This document shows positions 35,138 through 47,500 of a stretch of DNA of 64,000 bases, piece after piece (the stretch's first letter is position 1; each line of letters starts with the position of its first letter). The notes under the pieces are model-generated. The model worked only from the letters and a program-made list of their open reading frames with translations. It was not told the DNA's origin and made no database searches. The stretch spans positions 13,206,001 through 13,270,000 of the forward strand of contig NC_058153.1 of NCBI RefSeq assembly GCF_011075055.1, written 5' to 3'. A program made the position numbers and the translations under genes. This stretch comes from Mangifera indica (taxonomy: Eukaryota > Streptophyta > Magnoliopsida > Sapindales > Anacardiaceae).

Positions 35138-35446
35138 ATGGCCACTATAGCAGCTGAGATGATGCTTCGCTGTGCTACTGATTGTAGCTTATCACTTAAC
35201 GATTTTGATGTCGAACGGTGGCCATACCACAAGAACTGCGGCTCTGCGTTGCACAGGTTGAAAGAAGTTTGCTCCCATGCTTGTTCCAAACAAAACAGTG
35301 CCCCCTTCTCTAAGAAAAATTGTTCATTGTCAACCATATCATGCCAAGCTTCATATTCTACTGTAAGTGCTCTGTCGCCATTTACATTCAGAGAGGATGT
35401 CATTGCCAATGAAGTCTTGTCAGGAACAAATGGCCACTCAAATTAG
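35138..35446 (+). CDS. Small Cys/His-rich plant protein, array copy F (function unknown)
   Basis: The 102-residue product starts MATIAAEMMLRCATDCSLSL, then NDFDVERWPYHKNCGSALH, so IERRPYH is changed to VERWPYH and CGCALH to CGSALH. LKEVCSHACSKQN and a shortened Ser-rich tail follow, ending EDVIANEVLSGTNGHSN. It stops at the same TAG position as the C-terminal frame of copy C, which marks the ancestral end. The TATA context is weakened (CCTATGTAATTGCTTC). The frame is intact, but two core motif residues differ, so function may be altered. Confidence 0.75.
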   Translation: MATIAAEMMLRCATDCSLSLNDFDVERWPYHKNCGSALHRLKEVCSHACSKQNSAPFSKKNCSLSTISCQASYSTVSALSPFTFREDVIANEVLSGTNGHSN

Positions 35447-37286
35447 AAGAAAAAGGTTAGAAATTGAACTAAGTAATTATCCATACCATATATTTTAAGT
35501 AAATATTAGTGTTGATAATACCATTCTATAGAACTCCCCTTCTTCTCAATATGATGATATAAAAAATGTTATTGCCAAGAGGAATAAGTTCACTGAATTT
35601 TTTTCCTTTCATCACTGAATATTCATCCGAATTCCTTGTAATCACAGGTGTTATACATATGTACTTATTGCTTCAAAAGACAAAAGGCTTCTCTCTTTAT
35701 TTCTTCATCTTCTTTTGTTCATTATATATTCACATGTAATCATTTGTTTACATTGATCATGAAATCAATTAAAATTAAGTACAGTCATTGGTTAAGTAAT
35801 ATTAGATGAATGTAGTGCTATTTTGAGCAATCGAAGGAACAATTATTATAATTTACTTGGCTCATGGAATATAATACTATTGTGTTGATGTTATTTAATT
35901 TAGTAAATACAATTGTGTAATTAGGGTTGAATTTAAACCGAATTGACTTAGTTTTAAAAGATAATTCAATTTGGTTTGAATTTGTTTAGGTCAAATTCTA
36001 ACGAATTAATCAAGTTGAGAGGATTGACTCTCAGTTTGTGATATTTTGAGAATTAAGCATGCATGCATACATATTTGTCTCTTTATTTGCCTTGTTTTAG
36101 AGAGGAATGTTGTTGTTATTGATTAATTAAATTAATTTATTGCCAGCAAGAGACAAATGAAGTTAGTTATACATTCAAGAATGAAGAACCAATGAAGGGC
36201 ATGCATCTTAGAGAAATTCGCATGTAGTGATTGAAAATAGGGTTTCAAGGAATCCAACCCAGCTAACATTATTTTGTATTTTTCTTTAAAAAAAAAAATG
36301 TTGTTTGATAAAAACAATGCAAATCCAACTTTCCAAAGTTAACCTACCATTCGCAGAATACAAGCTTCAGCCTTATTTAACATTCTTAATTAATTATGCC
36401 TAATTTCAACTAATTCGTTGACTGATTATTCTACAAATTCAAAGTTGTTCGTTGGAACAAGGGAGTGCTTACAAGAAAGAATTCAAGTTTTACAAGAAAC
36501 TTTCTTTGGTTTTGTGGCTGTTGCCTACTCAATAGTGCGATTTGTCAGTTTTGTTCGTTAAAATGAATTACAATGAATAAGAGTAACGTAAAAAGTTATG
36601 GGGCAAAATCCTTTTACTAGTTTATATATGAGCATAATAATTTCATGTAATATTTTGATTTATTGTCAAAATATTATTTTAAACATAAATCTATCATAAT
36701 AATGACTAATGATTCATGTCTTGTCATTCTAAATAATATGAAATATCTGTACATACCAAACATTTTTTCCACATCACACTTTATTATAAATCTGTTTTTG
36801 GGCTTTACAATTCAAAATCAATTTTGTCTTAGCTAACATACTCAACCATATGGAATGTCTATTTATATTTATCATCACTCTCCTGTTTTGTTGGACGTGG
36901 GATTTATCCAAAGTATTACCCTTTACATGTGAGACAAATGAAGTATTTATACTTGGATGGGTCCCTCAAAGTTTCTCCCCCACATTTAAGGAACTAATTG
37001 AAGTTGAGAAGCTTCTAGCTAACTCAAGATATCACCAACAATTACTTGATCCAAACGCATATTCCACTGGGAAGAATGAAGCTGCCAACAAGCTTATTAG
37101 CCAACTAATCAAGCCATTAAGCCACTTATAGATCTAGATAATTCCTAAACATTAATATACAAGCCGTTACAAGTAATTAATATACAAATTAATTAATTAA
37201 TTAATTAATAGCTTCTCTCGAATTAACAAATTAATTAATCCCTAAAAATTAATCAATACTTTATTAATTTAATCAACTCCTCTCTC
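35447..37286. other. Intergenic, copy F to copy G
   Basis: 3' flank of F, then AT-rich DNA with a worn dispersed repeat at 35925-36030 (TTAGGGTTGAATTTAAACCG). A 93-codon open frame at 36850-37131 starts with a hydrophobic stretch but matches nothing I know. It lies just upstream of G's promoter and is not called as a gene. Confidence 0.45.
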
Positions 37287-37294
37287 TATATAAA
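37287..37294 (+). promoter_or_regulatory. TATA box of copy G
   Basis: TATATAAA after a CTCTCTC run, 90 bases before ATG 37377. Confidence 0.65.
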
Positions 37295-37376
37295 CTCTTC
37301 AGCTTGTATGCAAAAACATATATGCGCCCCCTCCCTCACACAAACGTTTAGAAGAGGCCAGGGGTAACAGGCAGAT

Positions 37377-37655
37377 ATGGGCGCCATTGGAGCAGCAGAG
37401 ATGATTCTTAAGGGTGTGTTTCATGGAGGCTTGTCGTTGGACGATACGACCATCGAGCGAAGGCCTTATCATCGCGACTGTAGCTGTGGCTTGCATAACC
37501 TCAATGGTGGATTTTCCGGTACTGTTTGTTATCAGAAAACGACTGTATCCTTCCCTAAAAGAGTTCAGGCATGGAGAGATCACAGTTTGTCTATTGCAGC
37601 TTCTAAATGCTCAATTATTCAGAGTAAATTTGGGTGCCAGAACATTAAAGGATAG
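37377..37655 (+). CDS. Small Cys/His-rich plant protein, array copy G (function unknown)
   Basis: The 92-residue product reads MGAIGAAEMILKGVFHGGLS, then DDTTIERRPYHRDCSCGLH (about residues 22-40), NLNGGFSGTVCYQK, VSFPKRVQAWRDHSLSIAAS and a short tail. It keeps the ERRPYH core and the CxC pair but has lost the two N-terminal Cys of the LRCxxxC type. It shares the SFPK/SW[AS]-like second block. With copy A it frames the array as a more diverged, possibly older member. The start is set by TATA spacing and the M[AG]xxxAAE N-terminus. Confidence 0.75.
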   Translation: MGAIGAAEMILKGVFHGGLSLDDTTIERRPYHRDCSCGLHNLNGGFSGTVCYQKTTVSFPKRVQAWRDHSLSIAASKCSIIQSKFGCQNIKG

Positions 37656-40131
37656 AAATTTATAGCTCATCACTTAATTGTTTATCTCTCCAGCTATGTA
37701 TAGTCTCCAACTGTTCTTCAAGATTAAACGTATGTGTGTCTTCCTGGCTATTGATTCTATCGTAATCTTGGAGCCAGTATATATTTATATGTATGATAGT
37801 GAATGGCTATGGCAAAACATTGAAAAGATGGTGAGAGCTCGGATTAGAAGATCATTGATCTTAATTATTCCTATAATTTACATTTATTGATTTTCTCTTT
37901 TATCCCAAGTATGGGATTGTAGGCATAATTATTAGTATTCTATCATGCATAATATTAGATAAACAAAAAAATGGATACATATTTGAAATTGTATTAAATT
38001 GATATAGTATAATAAATATATTGTATGATACGATACGTATCATACAATTTAATACATATTATCGATATGGATTGATATACCAATTTAAAAAAGTGATTAT
38101 ATATTAGAGATGTATTTGAAAAATTTTAAAATTTGATGGAGTATTTACGATATTTTCTAATATGGTTACATGACATTTAAAATTTATTATTATTTTTAAA
38201 ATAACATATTTTATAATATGATATAATACATAATATATAGTATAAAAAATTATATTTTTAACAAATAATATAATATACATTTCGGCCATCATTGTTATAG
38301 CCATTGGGACTTTGAAATGACAATTTGAAAATTAAACAAATACCTTTTCATACTGCATGCATGAATGCTTCAACATAAATTTACAATATGTCTAAAAAGA
38401 AAACTATTAATATGGTTCACAAAGGCGAGCATATCTAAATATTATAAGTTACAATATTACTAATTAAATTATTTTTATGATAAAATTTTCTCGTGGAGAT
38501 TAATTTAGAATATAAATATTCTGAGAATAATTGAAATAACTAAAACAGTCGTACAATATGTTATCTCATTTCACATGTATACATACATATTAAATAATTA
38601 ATAAATAGGCAAACGAAGATAAGGATGTGTTAATATACATTTATATGCACGATTCAATTAATTAATTTGGTTGTCCACATTGCAAGTGATTCGATGAAGA
38701 TCTTTAATTGCATATAAAATACATTCGTGCCACACACAATGTAATAATAAAAGTAATTTGTAATCCTTCAATTAAAATTTAATTAATTATAATCTAAAAC
38801 CAAACTAATTATCTTCTAATTACTGATTAAATTTGTGATTCAAACTTTTGTATGCATGAAACTAAGGCAATTAATGTTGTTTTATTGAAAAATACCATAT
38901 CTTATATTCTCATCTTTGGGTCCTAAACGATAGAGTTATTGACCCATCAATGTACATTATCTCAATAAATGATTGGGTCCTGGGACTAAAGGTCAAGCAG
39001 GCCAAACCCAACACAAGGTGCCTTGGTCAAGGTCCAATCCAATTAAAAAATGTCATATTTTTTATTGGGCCAATCCGAAAGGCATTCTGTAACAAGTGAA
39101 ATAATAAACCAGAACAGAAACTGTTGTTTGTTCATATCGATTCGACCTGTTAACAGCTTTGGTACGTTGGCCAAGAGGCGGAGAGGGGTCTTGGTTCTTA
39201 CATGATTTTATTAGAACTCGGTCCAGTGCCTTCCAATTATAGGACAATGTACAGGAGATAATGGAAGGGGACCAGACCGCAGTGCCAAAACAGATATCAA
39301 TCCAGAGCCTTAGCTTGAAAAGGCAAAAGTCTAAAAAAGAAAAGGAAACATAAATGGTAGCAGGGCAGGTGAGCATTAAGTGCTTATGAGGGGGGACCAA
39401 AATCCTGCCCATTCGTTTACATGCAAAAACTTGCAACAGTGACCGAGCAATCAATCAAACCAAAGGTAAGATTTTGAGTGGCAAAATTGTGGGTATTTCA
39501 ACAATAAAGAAAACACCTATTGATGACATATCAAAATTAAACTTTTAACTTATTTATTATCACGATTATCTATTTAATTGTTACATTCAAGTTTGATCTA
39601 TTTGATGAGTCGATTTAAGTCTAATCAGGTTAAAAAAGTAACTCTTGATAAGATACAAAAATGATGGTTTGACTCAAATAAGAATATATGTTAAGAATGG
39701 TATGCTATGCATTAAAGAATTTGATGGAATGAAAGACTTTATTTTCAACTATAAACTTTAATGTTCGCATAAACATGGATAATATGATTAGAGACATACC
39801 CACATGTTAGTCCTTGACAAATTCTTTGATGATGTAGACATACAATCAAATAATGCTGAATTTAAACAACAACTTTATTAGTGGTTGCATGAAGTCAACA
39901 ACATGCAAACACAAGCAATTCACTGGATTGAATTGATTTAGAGTTGAGTTAAATAAATTGTGTTTGGCGGATCGGAGTTCAATTATTGGATCAAGAATGT
40001 CATGTTGATGTTAGTATTTTAAAATTTTATTATATTATGATAATATTATCAATCTTCTTCATTAGTTGACCATAAACTAGCCCTTTGATTGAGTAACACG
40101 TTTGTGTGGACTAAAAACATTAGTTTCTTGT
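37656..40131. other. Intergenic, copy G to palindromic element
   Basis: Mainly AT-rich. A 130-codon minus frame at 39062-39454 lies in DNA of higher GC than its surroundings but shows no family signature, so no gene is called. Confidence 0.45.
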
Positions 40132-40972
40132 GGCCAAAAGGACTATTTTTCATCTAAAGTATGTTGTTATCTCAAGTGTTTTTTCGTTAATTTTGAAAAT
40201 CTCATTTACCCACCGATAGATAATTAAAATTAATGGTTTCAAGGATAAAATCATTATTTTATCTGTAATATTAAAAATAAATTAAAATTTAATTTAGTTT
40301 TCCCCCCTAACCCCTAAAAACTAACTATTTTTCCTTAGGTTAAGTTTTAAAAAATAACATTTCTCCCCTAGAGTTTAGTTTGCAATCTTTGGCATCAAAT
40401 CAGGCGTTATCGCCAACAACGAAGCCTTGACGTATCATTATGCTTTGACAGTCTCTCTTTCCTCCTCTGGAACATCAATCAACGTAGATCTGACCTGAAA
40501 AGATAAAGACGACTACCTTGTCTTTGTTTGGGAAGATGATCTTCTTCCTAGAAGAAGATGTCTAGGAAGACGGTCTTCTTCCCAAAGAAAGACCAAGTCT
40601 TCGCCTTCGTCTGGGAAGACGAAAAACTTTATCTAGGAAAACGAAGAATTTCATCTAAGAAGACGAAGAACTTTGTCCTTCGACTTTTCATGCCAGATCT
40701 GTGTCAACTGATGTTCCAGAGGAGGAAAGAGAGACTATCAACGATGGCGCTGGATTTGACACTGGGTATGGAAAATTAAACTCTAGGAGAGAATGTTATT
40801 TGTTAAAACTTGACCTATAAAAAAAATGGTTAGTTTTTAGGAGATAAAAAGAGAAAAAAAGATAAAATTTTAAAAGGTTTTTAATTATTTATGAATAGAT
40901 AACTGGGATTTTCAAAATTAACAAGAGAAATTTGAGATAATAGCGTAATTTGGGTGGGATTAAGTTTGTTCT
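40132..40972. mobile_element. Palindromic (foldback) element, old copy
   Basis: The left arm (GGCCAAAAGGACTATTTTTC, then CGTTAATTTTGAAAATCTC) is mirrored on the right by GATTTTCAAAATTAAC and GGGTGGGATTAAGTTTGT. CCCCTAGAGTTTAGTTT also pairs with AAATTAAACTCTAGG. The core has repeats of GGAAGACGA/TCGTCTTCC. Layout, end sequence and core repeats match the younger element at 43381-44303. The arms are well diverged. The 73-codon frame at 40558-40779 is core repeat, not a gene. Confidence 0.75.
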
Positions 40973-43380
40973 ACTAGAAAAAGAAATTGGGGTTGGATGT
41001 AAAATTGCCAATAACATCACCAGACAAGAAGACAGAATTGTTGCTTTTCGATTTTTGCACATGCAAAGAACAAAGTATTTTGCGTTGGGATAAAAACAAG
41101 AAATCTAACCAACATTTACCAATCAGTAGGTTCATGTTTTATTTGAATCCCAATAAAATATAATAACACAAAATTTCATTAAAATCTAGGCCAAAAGTTT
41201 AGCTTTGGAGTGGGAATTGCAATTTAATTTGTAAAAAGTTCCTTTCTTGTTTAATTACTTATTTATCCTTGACCTTTTTTTAATATTTTATTTTTAGTTA
41301 TAATAAATATTTAAAAAAAAAAAAGGTTGTCTAATTGGAAGTCAAGCTTTCTCGTCCTTACCTACTGGTCATAGAAAGTTGAAGCCCTCTTGTCATCTCC
41401 CCTCGTATAATCTGTAAGAGCAAAAGAAATTTGAATTAGGATTAATAAGATTTACTTGGTTTAATCACAAGTTAGTTCAATTTACTGGTTAACAAATATT
41501 TTAGTTATGATTGAAATAATATATAATATAGATTCTATATTAAACTAGTTAAATCAATTTAGATTCTATGTATTTAAAAAGCAATATTATATGTAATTAT
41601 AATAAAAGTATAATATATTATTATGTAAATAAATATTATGTGATATTTAATTTAAAATTATTTAATTATATAAAAAGATATTATTATTATAGTTATTTTA
41701 TTTAATTATATATACAAAATATTTTATTATAATAATAAATTTGAATTTTGATTCAAATAATATTATTTTGGATTTACCTAATTTTATTATAATTCGGTTG
41801 AATGAGTCATAGCTGTAGGCCCAGCCACTAAGCAGCGACCACTAAACAGGCGCGTGTGAAGTTTGTGGCACTGTCAAACCGCCGGCACCACTGTGTGTTG
41901 CTGTGGGTACTCTCCTGAAAGAGACAGAACCGGTGGGCGGACAGTCCTGCATAGATGACGTGTCGAAATTCTATTCGTCTAATCTTTGGTGCTGTTCCCA
42001 AAATGGTCCTACCTTTTAGTGGTCCAGGAAACCTGGCGTCGACAAGTGCTAACTGTACGAAAAGCACCATTTAAAAGCACCACCACCAAATAAATACAAG
42101 GTCAGTATCATGTGTTCCGTGCGGTAATTTGGCTGCTGTCTGCGGTTAAGCTAACAGTTAGTGCAGTGAAAAGGAATCGGAGTTGAGTCAGAAGGTACAA
42201 TCTTGGCTCGGCTAATGGAAAGGTACAAGCATTAATTGCTTTTCACATTTGGTTCAAGAGTTTATAACCTTGGAACAAGAATTAATCATGATACGTCGAA
42301 TAATTGAATTAATATAAATGTTTTTATTAACAAAAATAAAAAAAAGTGATTAAACCAAAAATTAGCCTGTGTATGAAAGTCATGTTCTACTCCAATAATG
42401 GTATATCATAGTGAGTTGGAATGATATTGTCAGTGGAATCCTAATTTACTATGAGTAAAACAATTTTTAATGAGCAAAATCAATGTAATATTGTTGGGCT
42501 TTGTAGTTTGTTACCTAATATGGTATGGTAAATTCGAGTCAAGAAAGGATAAATTAAATTTAGCTTGGATTCGAAATAATCATTTTTGAGTAGTGAATAA
42601 TAATGTTAAAAAAGCCAAACATACTCAACATCACACAATTTATCTTAGGTAAAATGTAATCACCTTCGCCATTGTTCAACCAAAGTTTGTTTGTTGGTTG
42701 AGTTTGAGTGAGTGATGTTTTCAAAAGTAAAAGAAATGAAATGAGTGAGCGATGGAAGAAGAGAAGGTGAAATGGCTGGTTATAATTAGGAGTATTTTAA
42801 ATACTTAAATATAATGATGTTAAAATCAGATCAAATCGATCGATTCAACTGATTGAACTGAAAATCAGCTCCAAATCTGATTTGGTTAATATGAAAACCA
42901 GTTTATTTATAGACTCGATCAAATTTGTTCAAAATTAGATTTGACCAGGTAAACTGGTTAAAACTAAGTTTAATCGGGTTAACCAAATTTTAAATTTTTT
43001 TTGAAATTTTAATTTTTTTTGAGTAATTTGATTATTTTTTATTAGATTGAATGAATTTCTAAATATTTGTAAGAAAAAATAAGTTTAAAAATAAAATAAA
43101 AAAAAGTACCTTATATCTATTAAAATGTCTTTTATAAGCAATAATTTATAAAATTATATTTTTTTATATCATGATATTGAAACTTTTTTATTTTAATTGT
43201 TTTATTGAAATCAAATAAATAATTATTACTCTTTAAAAAAAAATATTTTAATCTCTATAAATGTGAGTATCTTAATTGGTTTTATTTTTTTATAAATTTT
43301 TAAATAAAATCTATTTATAATAAATAGAATGTGGGTATATGTTTAATTAAAAAATCTCTATAAATGTTTAATTAAAAAAA
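40973..43380. other. Intergenic between the two palindromic elements
   Basis: AT-rich. A GC-richer island at 41815-42160 contains an 80-codon minus frame (41828-42070) with no recognisable domain. Worn dispersed-repeat words lie at 42830-42970. No gene is called. Confidence 0.45.
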
Positions 43381-44303
43381 AGGCCAAACGACTATTTCCC
43401 ACCCAAGGTATGCTGTAATGACAAGTTTCCCCCCTTTAACTATGGAAATACCAAACACCCACCCATGGTCAGTTAAAAGTAACGGGGTTAAGGGTAAAAT
43501 TGTCATTTTCTCTATAATATTAAAAAATAAACTAAAATATAATTTCCTTTTGCCCCCCTAAAGTTTGAAAACAAAAATTTCCCCCCAGCCTAAGTTTAAG
43601 AAAATGGCAGTTTCACCCTAGGGTTTGGTTTTGAAATCTCCGGCGACCTCTCCGGCTCCGTTGCCGACGGCTTCTCCCTCCCGAAGAATCCTCTCCTTCC
43701 GGTGATCGGTTTCCTCCCATTTGGAGGCCCGATCGTCGCCGGAAAAGCGGTGGGAGACGAAGAACTTCGTCGGGGAAGACGAAGTTCTTCGTCTTCCCAG
43801 ACGAAGACGAAGCCGTCGTCTTCGTCTGGGAAGACGATCGGCTTCCCAGGGAAGACAACCGTCTTCTTCTGGGAAGACGATCGTCTTCCCAGACGAAGAC
43901 GACGGCTTCGTCTTCGTCTGGGAAGACGAAGAACTTCGTCTTCCCCGACGAAGTTCTTCGTCTCCCACCGCTTTTCCGGCGACGATCGGGCCTCCAAATG
44001 GGAGGAAACCGATCACCGGAAGGAGAGGATTCTTCGGGAGGGAGAAGCCGTCGGCAACGGAGCCGGAGAGGTCGCCGGAGATTTCAAAACCAAACCCTAG
44101 GGTGAAACTGCCATTTTCTTAAACTTAGGCTGGGGGGAAATTTTTGTTTTCAAACTTTAGGGGGGCAAAAGGAGATAAAATTTTCAGGCGTTAGGGTTCT
44201 GTTAAATTTAACTGGCCATGGGTGGGTGTTTGGTATTTCCATAGTTAAAGGGGGGAAACTTGTCATTACAGCATACCTTGGGTGGGAAATAGTCGTTTGG
44301 CCT
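43381..44303. mobile_element. Near-perfect palindromic foldback element, young copy
   Basis: The left end AGGCCAAACGACTATTTCCC is the exact inverse of the right end GGGAAATAGTCGTTTGGCCT. The arms (~450 bases each) stay nearly identical through CCCTAGGGTTTGGTTTTGAA and CATTTGGAGGCCCGATCGTC to a core of GAAGACGA/TCGTCTTC repeats around 43850. Flanks are A7 on the left and A8 on the right, a possible target duplication in an A-run. Identical 132- and 133-codon frames appear on both strands solely because of the symmetry, so they are not genes. It ends about 250 bases before the KNOX start codon. Confidence 0.9.
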
Positions 44304-44556
44304 AAAAAAAACAAAAAAGAGGACAATAGATTTGTGCAGGGGTTTACATTGTGGGTATATGTTTCAATTTCCCAAAAAATAATGTCTCCGATAAGTCAAA
44401 TTGTAATCCCTTTTCACTCTGCTCGTTCCTTTCAAAACTTGATCTTTATTTAATCTAATATTTTTGCCTTCAAATTGTGTGTCTGAGCAATATAACTTCC
44501 GTTCCATTCTTGTTGCATGGATGCTTGTTAAACTCTTTCTTTTACACTCAAATCTA

Positions 44557-47500
44557 ATGGCTTTTCACGACCCAGCGATGGCTTTTAACACCAAAGACAA
44601 CATGCAACCAAGACTTGACATTCTTCACTTAACAACAACTACTTCAACAACTCCACCAGCATCAGCTTCAACTGTTGCCAATCCTCCTCCCCCTCCCCCA
44701 CCAACATGGCTCAACAACGCGATTCTCCAGCAACAAAACCACGATGTTGACCACCACCACCACCCCGGTTCAGTTTCAGCCCCCAATAGTAACGGCGAAG
44801 GTAACAACTCTAGAGAGGAGGATTGGGAGAGTGTGAAATGTAAAGTTCAGATATTAGGACACCCTTTGTATGAACAACTTTTGTCAGCACATGTTTCTTG
44901 CTTGAGAATCGCCACGCCTGTTGACCAGCTGTCAAGGATTGATGCTCAGTTGGGTCGGTCTCAGGATGTCATGGCTAAGTACTCAGCTATCGGAAATGGA
45001 GTTGGACAGTCGGTTGACAGTAAGGAGCTCGATCAGTTCATGGTTAGCTTCCAATCATGTTAAAGTTTGCTCTTTTTTTTTTTTTTTTCTGATGTTTGTT
45101 TTTAGCCTTTTTATGGATCTTGATTATGTTCTGGTTGGGTTTCCATGTGAGACGAACTAAAATTTTTGTTTTGGGGTTTTTTTAGAGGGTAAATAATGAA
45201 AACTGTGAGACAGCCTTTTCAGTTTACTAGGTTGATGTGTGAAAGCCATGTTAGGTTTGAGAGTTGAGAGTGTCTTTATGTGTGATGTTAAAGGGTGATG
45301 TGAAAAGGGTGGTAAGTTTTTTCAGTGGATGATGAAGAAGAAGATGAAGAAGGAGAAGAAGAAGAAGAAGAAGAAGATGATGATGATGATGATGATGATG
45401 TTGATACTAAGGTGGGTTGTTTTGTGTGGTATGTGATGGCATCATTATAAGAATCATGCTATTGGGTACACTTAATAGTTTATTATTGAGCTTTTTGGAG
45501 TGGTTTACAGAATCTCTATGCTGATAATCATCTTGTCGTATAACTCCACTTGATAGATGGGTTAGTGTACTTAGTCCTTTCTCTTTTCTTTTTTGTTGTG
45601 GAATTTGTGCTTTCTTCATTGAGCCAACTTCAAGTCTCTGCAAGAGGGCTGCTTTTTCTTTACTCCATTCCCCGGTCTACCAAGAAGTTTTTAATGCTCT
45701 TGTTTCCTGATTTGATTTTCACACTTAAGTAAATCTGGAAAGAAAAATGAGATTTTTGTTTGAAAATTTGCTTCTTGGATGAGTAAATGCTTGTGAAATA
45801 CAAGATGGCCTTTGGCTAATGAGAGTGATTGTGTTATTGTGACACTAGGATAGCAATGGCCCAGTTTATCTCTTCTGCAACTCTCAACATCCATTCTATC
45901 TTCTTTGATGAGAATGAATGCTATCATACTAAAGATAAGGTTCTGAGAACAAGCTTAATTTATAAATTATTATACAACTGATTTGTAATGGCATATAATG
46001 GAAGAAATTTGGATTTCTTTATAGCAGATGTTAGTCATTCTCTATAGCAGATGTATTTCAATCTACTTCTCTATATGACCCCCATTGATGGTGGCTGGCA
46101 ATTAGGCAATTATTGTCCAGTCCTTGGTAGTTATTTTGTCCTTGTAACATTTCACTCTTCTCCCCTTCTCCGTGACTTGGGACCGATTTGTAGAACTTTT
46201 CAATAACAAATTTGCATAAATTATACATCAAAAGGCCTGATATCCTCAAATTTGAGGACAAAAATTTCTTCTAAGCAGAGGAGATAGATACAAAGCATAC
46301 AAAGACTTCCAGTACTGCCTATGTTTAACTTCATTTGTAGTTTAAAAGATTGTTTTAGAATTCGAAAATATTTATGAAATGGTAGTTTTGTTGGAGCTCT
46401 AATTTAAAACTTTTTCCTATATGATAATCAAGCTATATCTACCTTTTTGGATTAAATATGTCGATGCCTATGTTTATTGTTTTCTTTTGACTGAACTATT
46501 GTTTATAATTCAATTAGTGATTAATAAAAGAGGTTGTGAATTTTGTGTTCTTTTTCATCTAAATACCTTTTTTTCCTCATCCATTTCTCTTTTCTTTCTG
46601 ATATAGACACATTATGTTCTGTTGCTCTATTCCTTCAAAGACCAATTGCAACAACATGTTCGCTTTCATGCAATGGAAGCAGTAATGGCTTGTTGGGAGC
46701 TTGAGCAATCTTTGCAAAGCTTAACAGGTATTTCTTTACTCTTTTATGTGCTATATATATCTGATGTCAATATGTTAATAAAACAATTATGTTATTTGGT
46801 ATTACTAACTTTAATATAGCCTTCTTTCTATCCGGTTAAGGGCCCTGTAACATCAAAGGAAATCTGAGAACTTGCTGTAGACTATAGACTGCTTATGACA
46901 TCAGTTTTCTGTTTAGTGGAATTCTTTTGTTTCAACTTTCGACAATTATGTATATGGCATGAGAAATTTCAATTATAATGATATGATAGCAAGTTGATGT
47001 GTGGCACTTATTGGCCTTTGGACTCTGTTCTTGTGAGCTTTTAAATGATTTTCATGCATACTTCATGGATTAATTTTCTCACTGTGGTTTTTGTCTTTAA
47101 CATCTGGTACAAGTGTCTGCCATAACTGGTAGAACCTGAAATTATACCCTGTAGAAATTATAGGACACCTGCCTTTTGTTTGGCTGCAGATAGTAGCCCA
47201 TTGATTAATGAAATTTATACTCAAATCTCTACTTTGCTTTTCTTTCTTTTATATCCTTGCTCTCTCCTCAGATTAGATTCAGGTCAGAATTCTCATTTGA
47301 TACTAAACCTTGGTGTACAAACAGGTGTATCCCCAGATGAGGGCACAGGTGCAACCATGTCGGATGATGATGAAGACCAGGCAGATAGTGACTTAAACTT
47401 GTATGATGGAAGTCTGGATGGGACTGATAGTCTGGGATTTGGTCCTCTTGTTCCAACTGAAACTGAGAGATCGTTAATGGAGCGTGTTCGGCTAGAACTG

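Noticed and set aside
36850..37131. 93-codon frame with a hydrophobic start, upstream of copy G
   Set aside because: The hydrophobic start looks like a signal peptide, but no family, promoter or duplicate supports it.
39062..39454. 130-codon minus-strand frame
   Set aside because: No start context, domain, splice pattern or neighbour supports it. It could be chance in slightly GC-richer DNA.
43596..44122. Pairs of identical 132-133-codon frames on both strands
   Set aside because: They are the same sequence read from the two arms of the palindrome at 43381-44303. Composition is driven by GAAGACGA repeats, with no domain.
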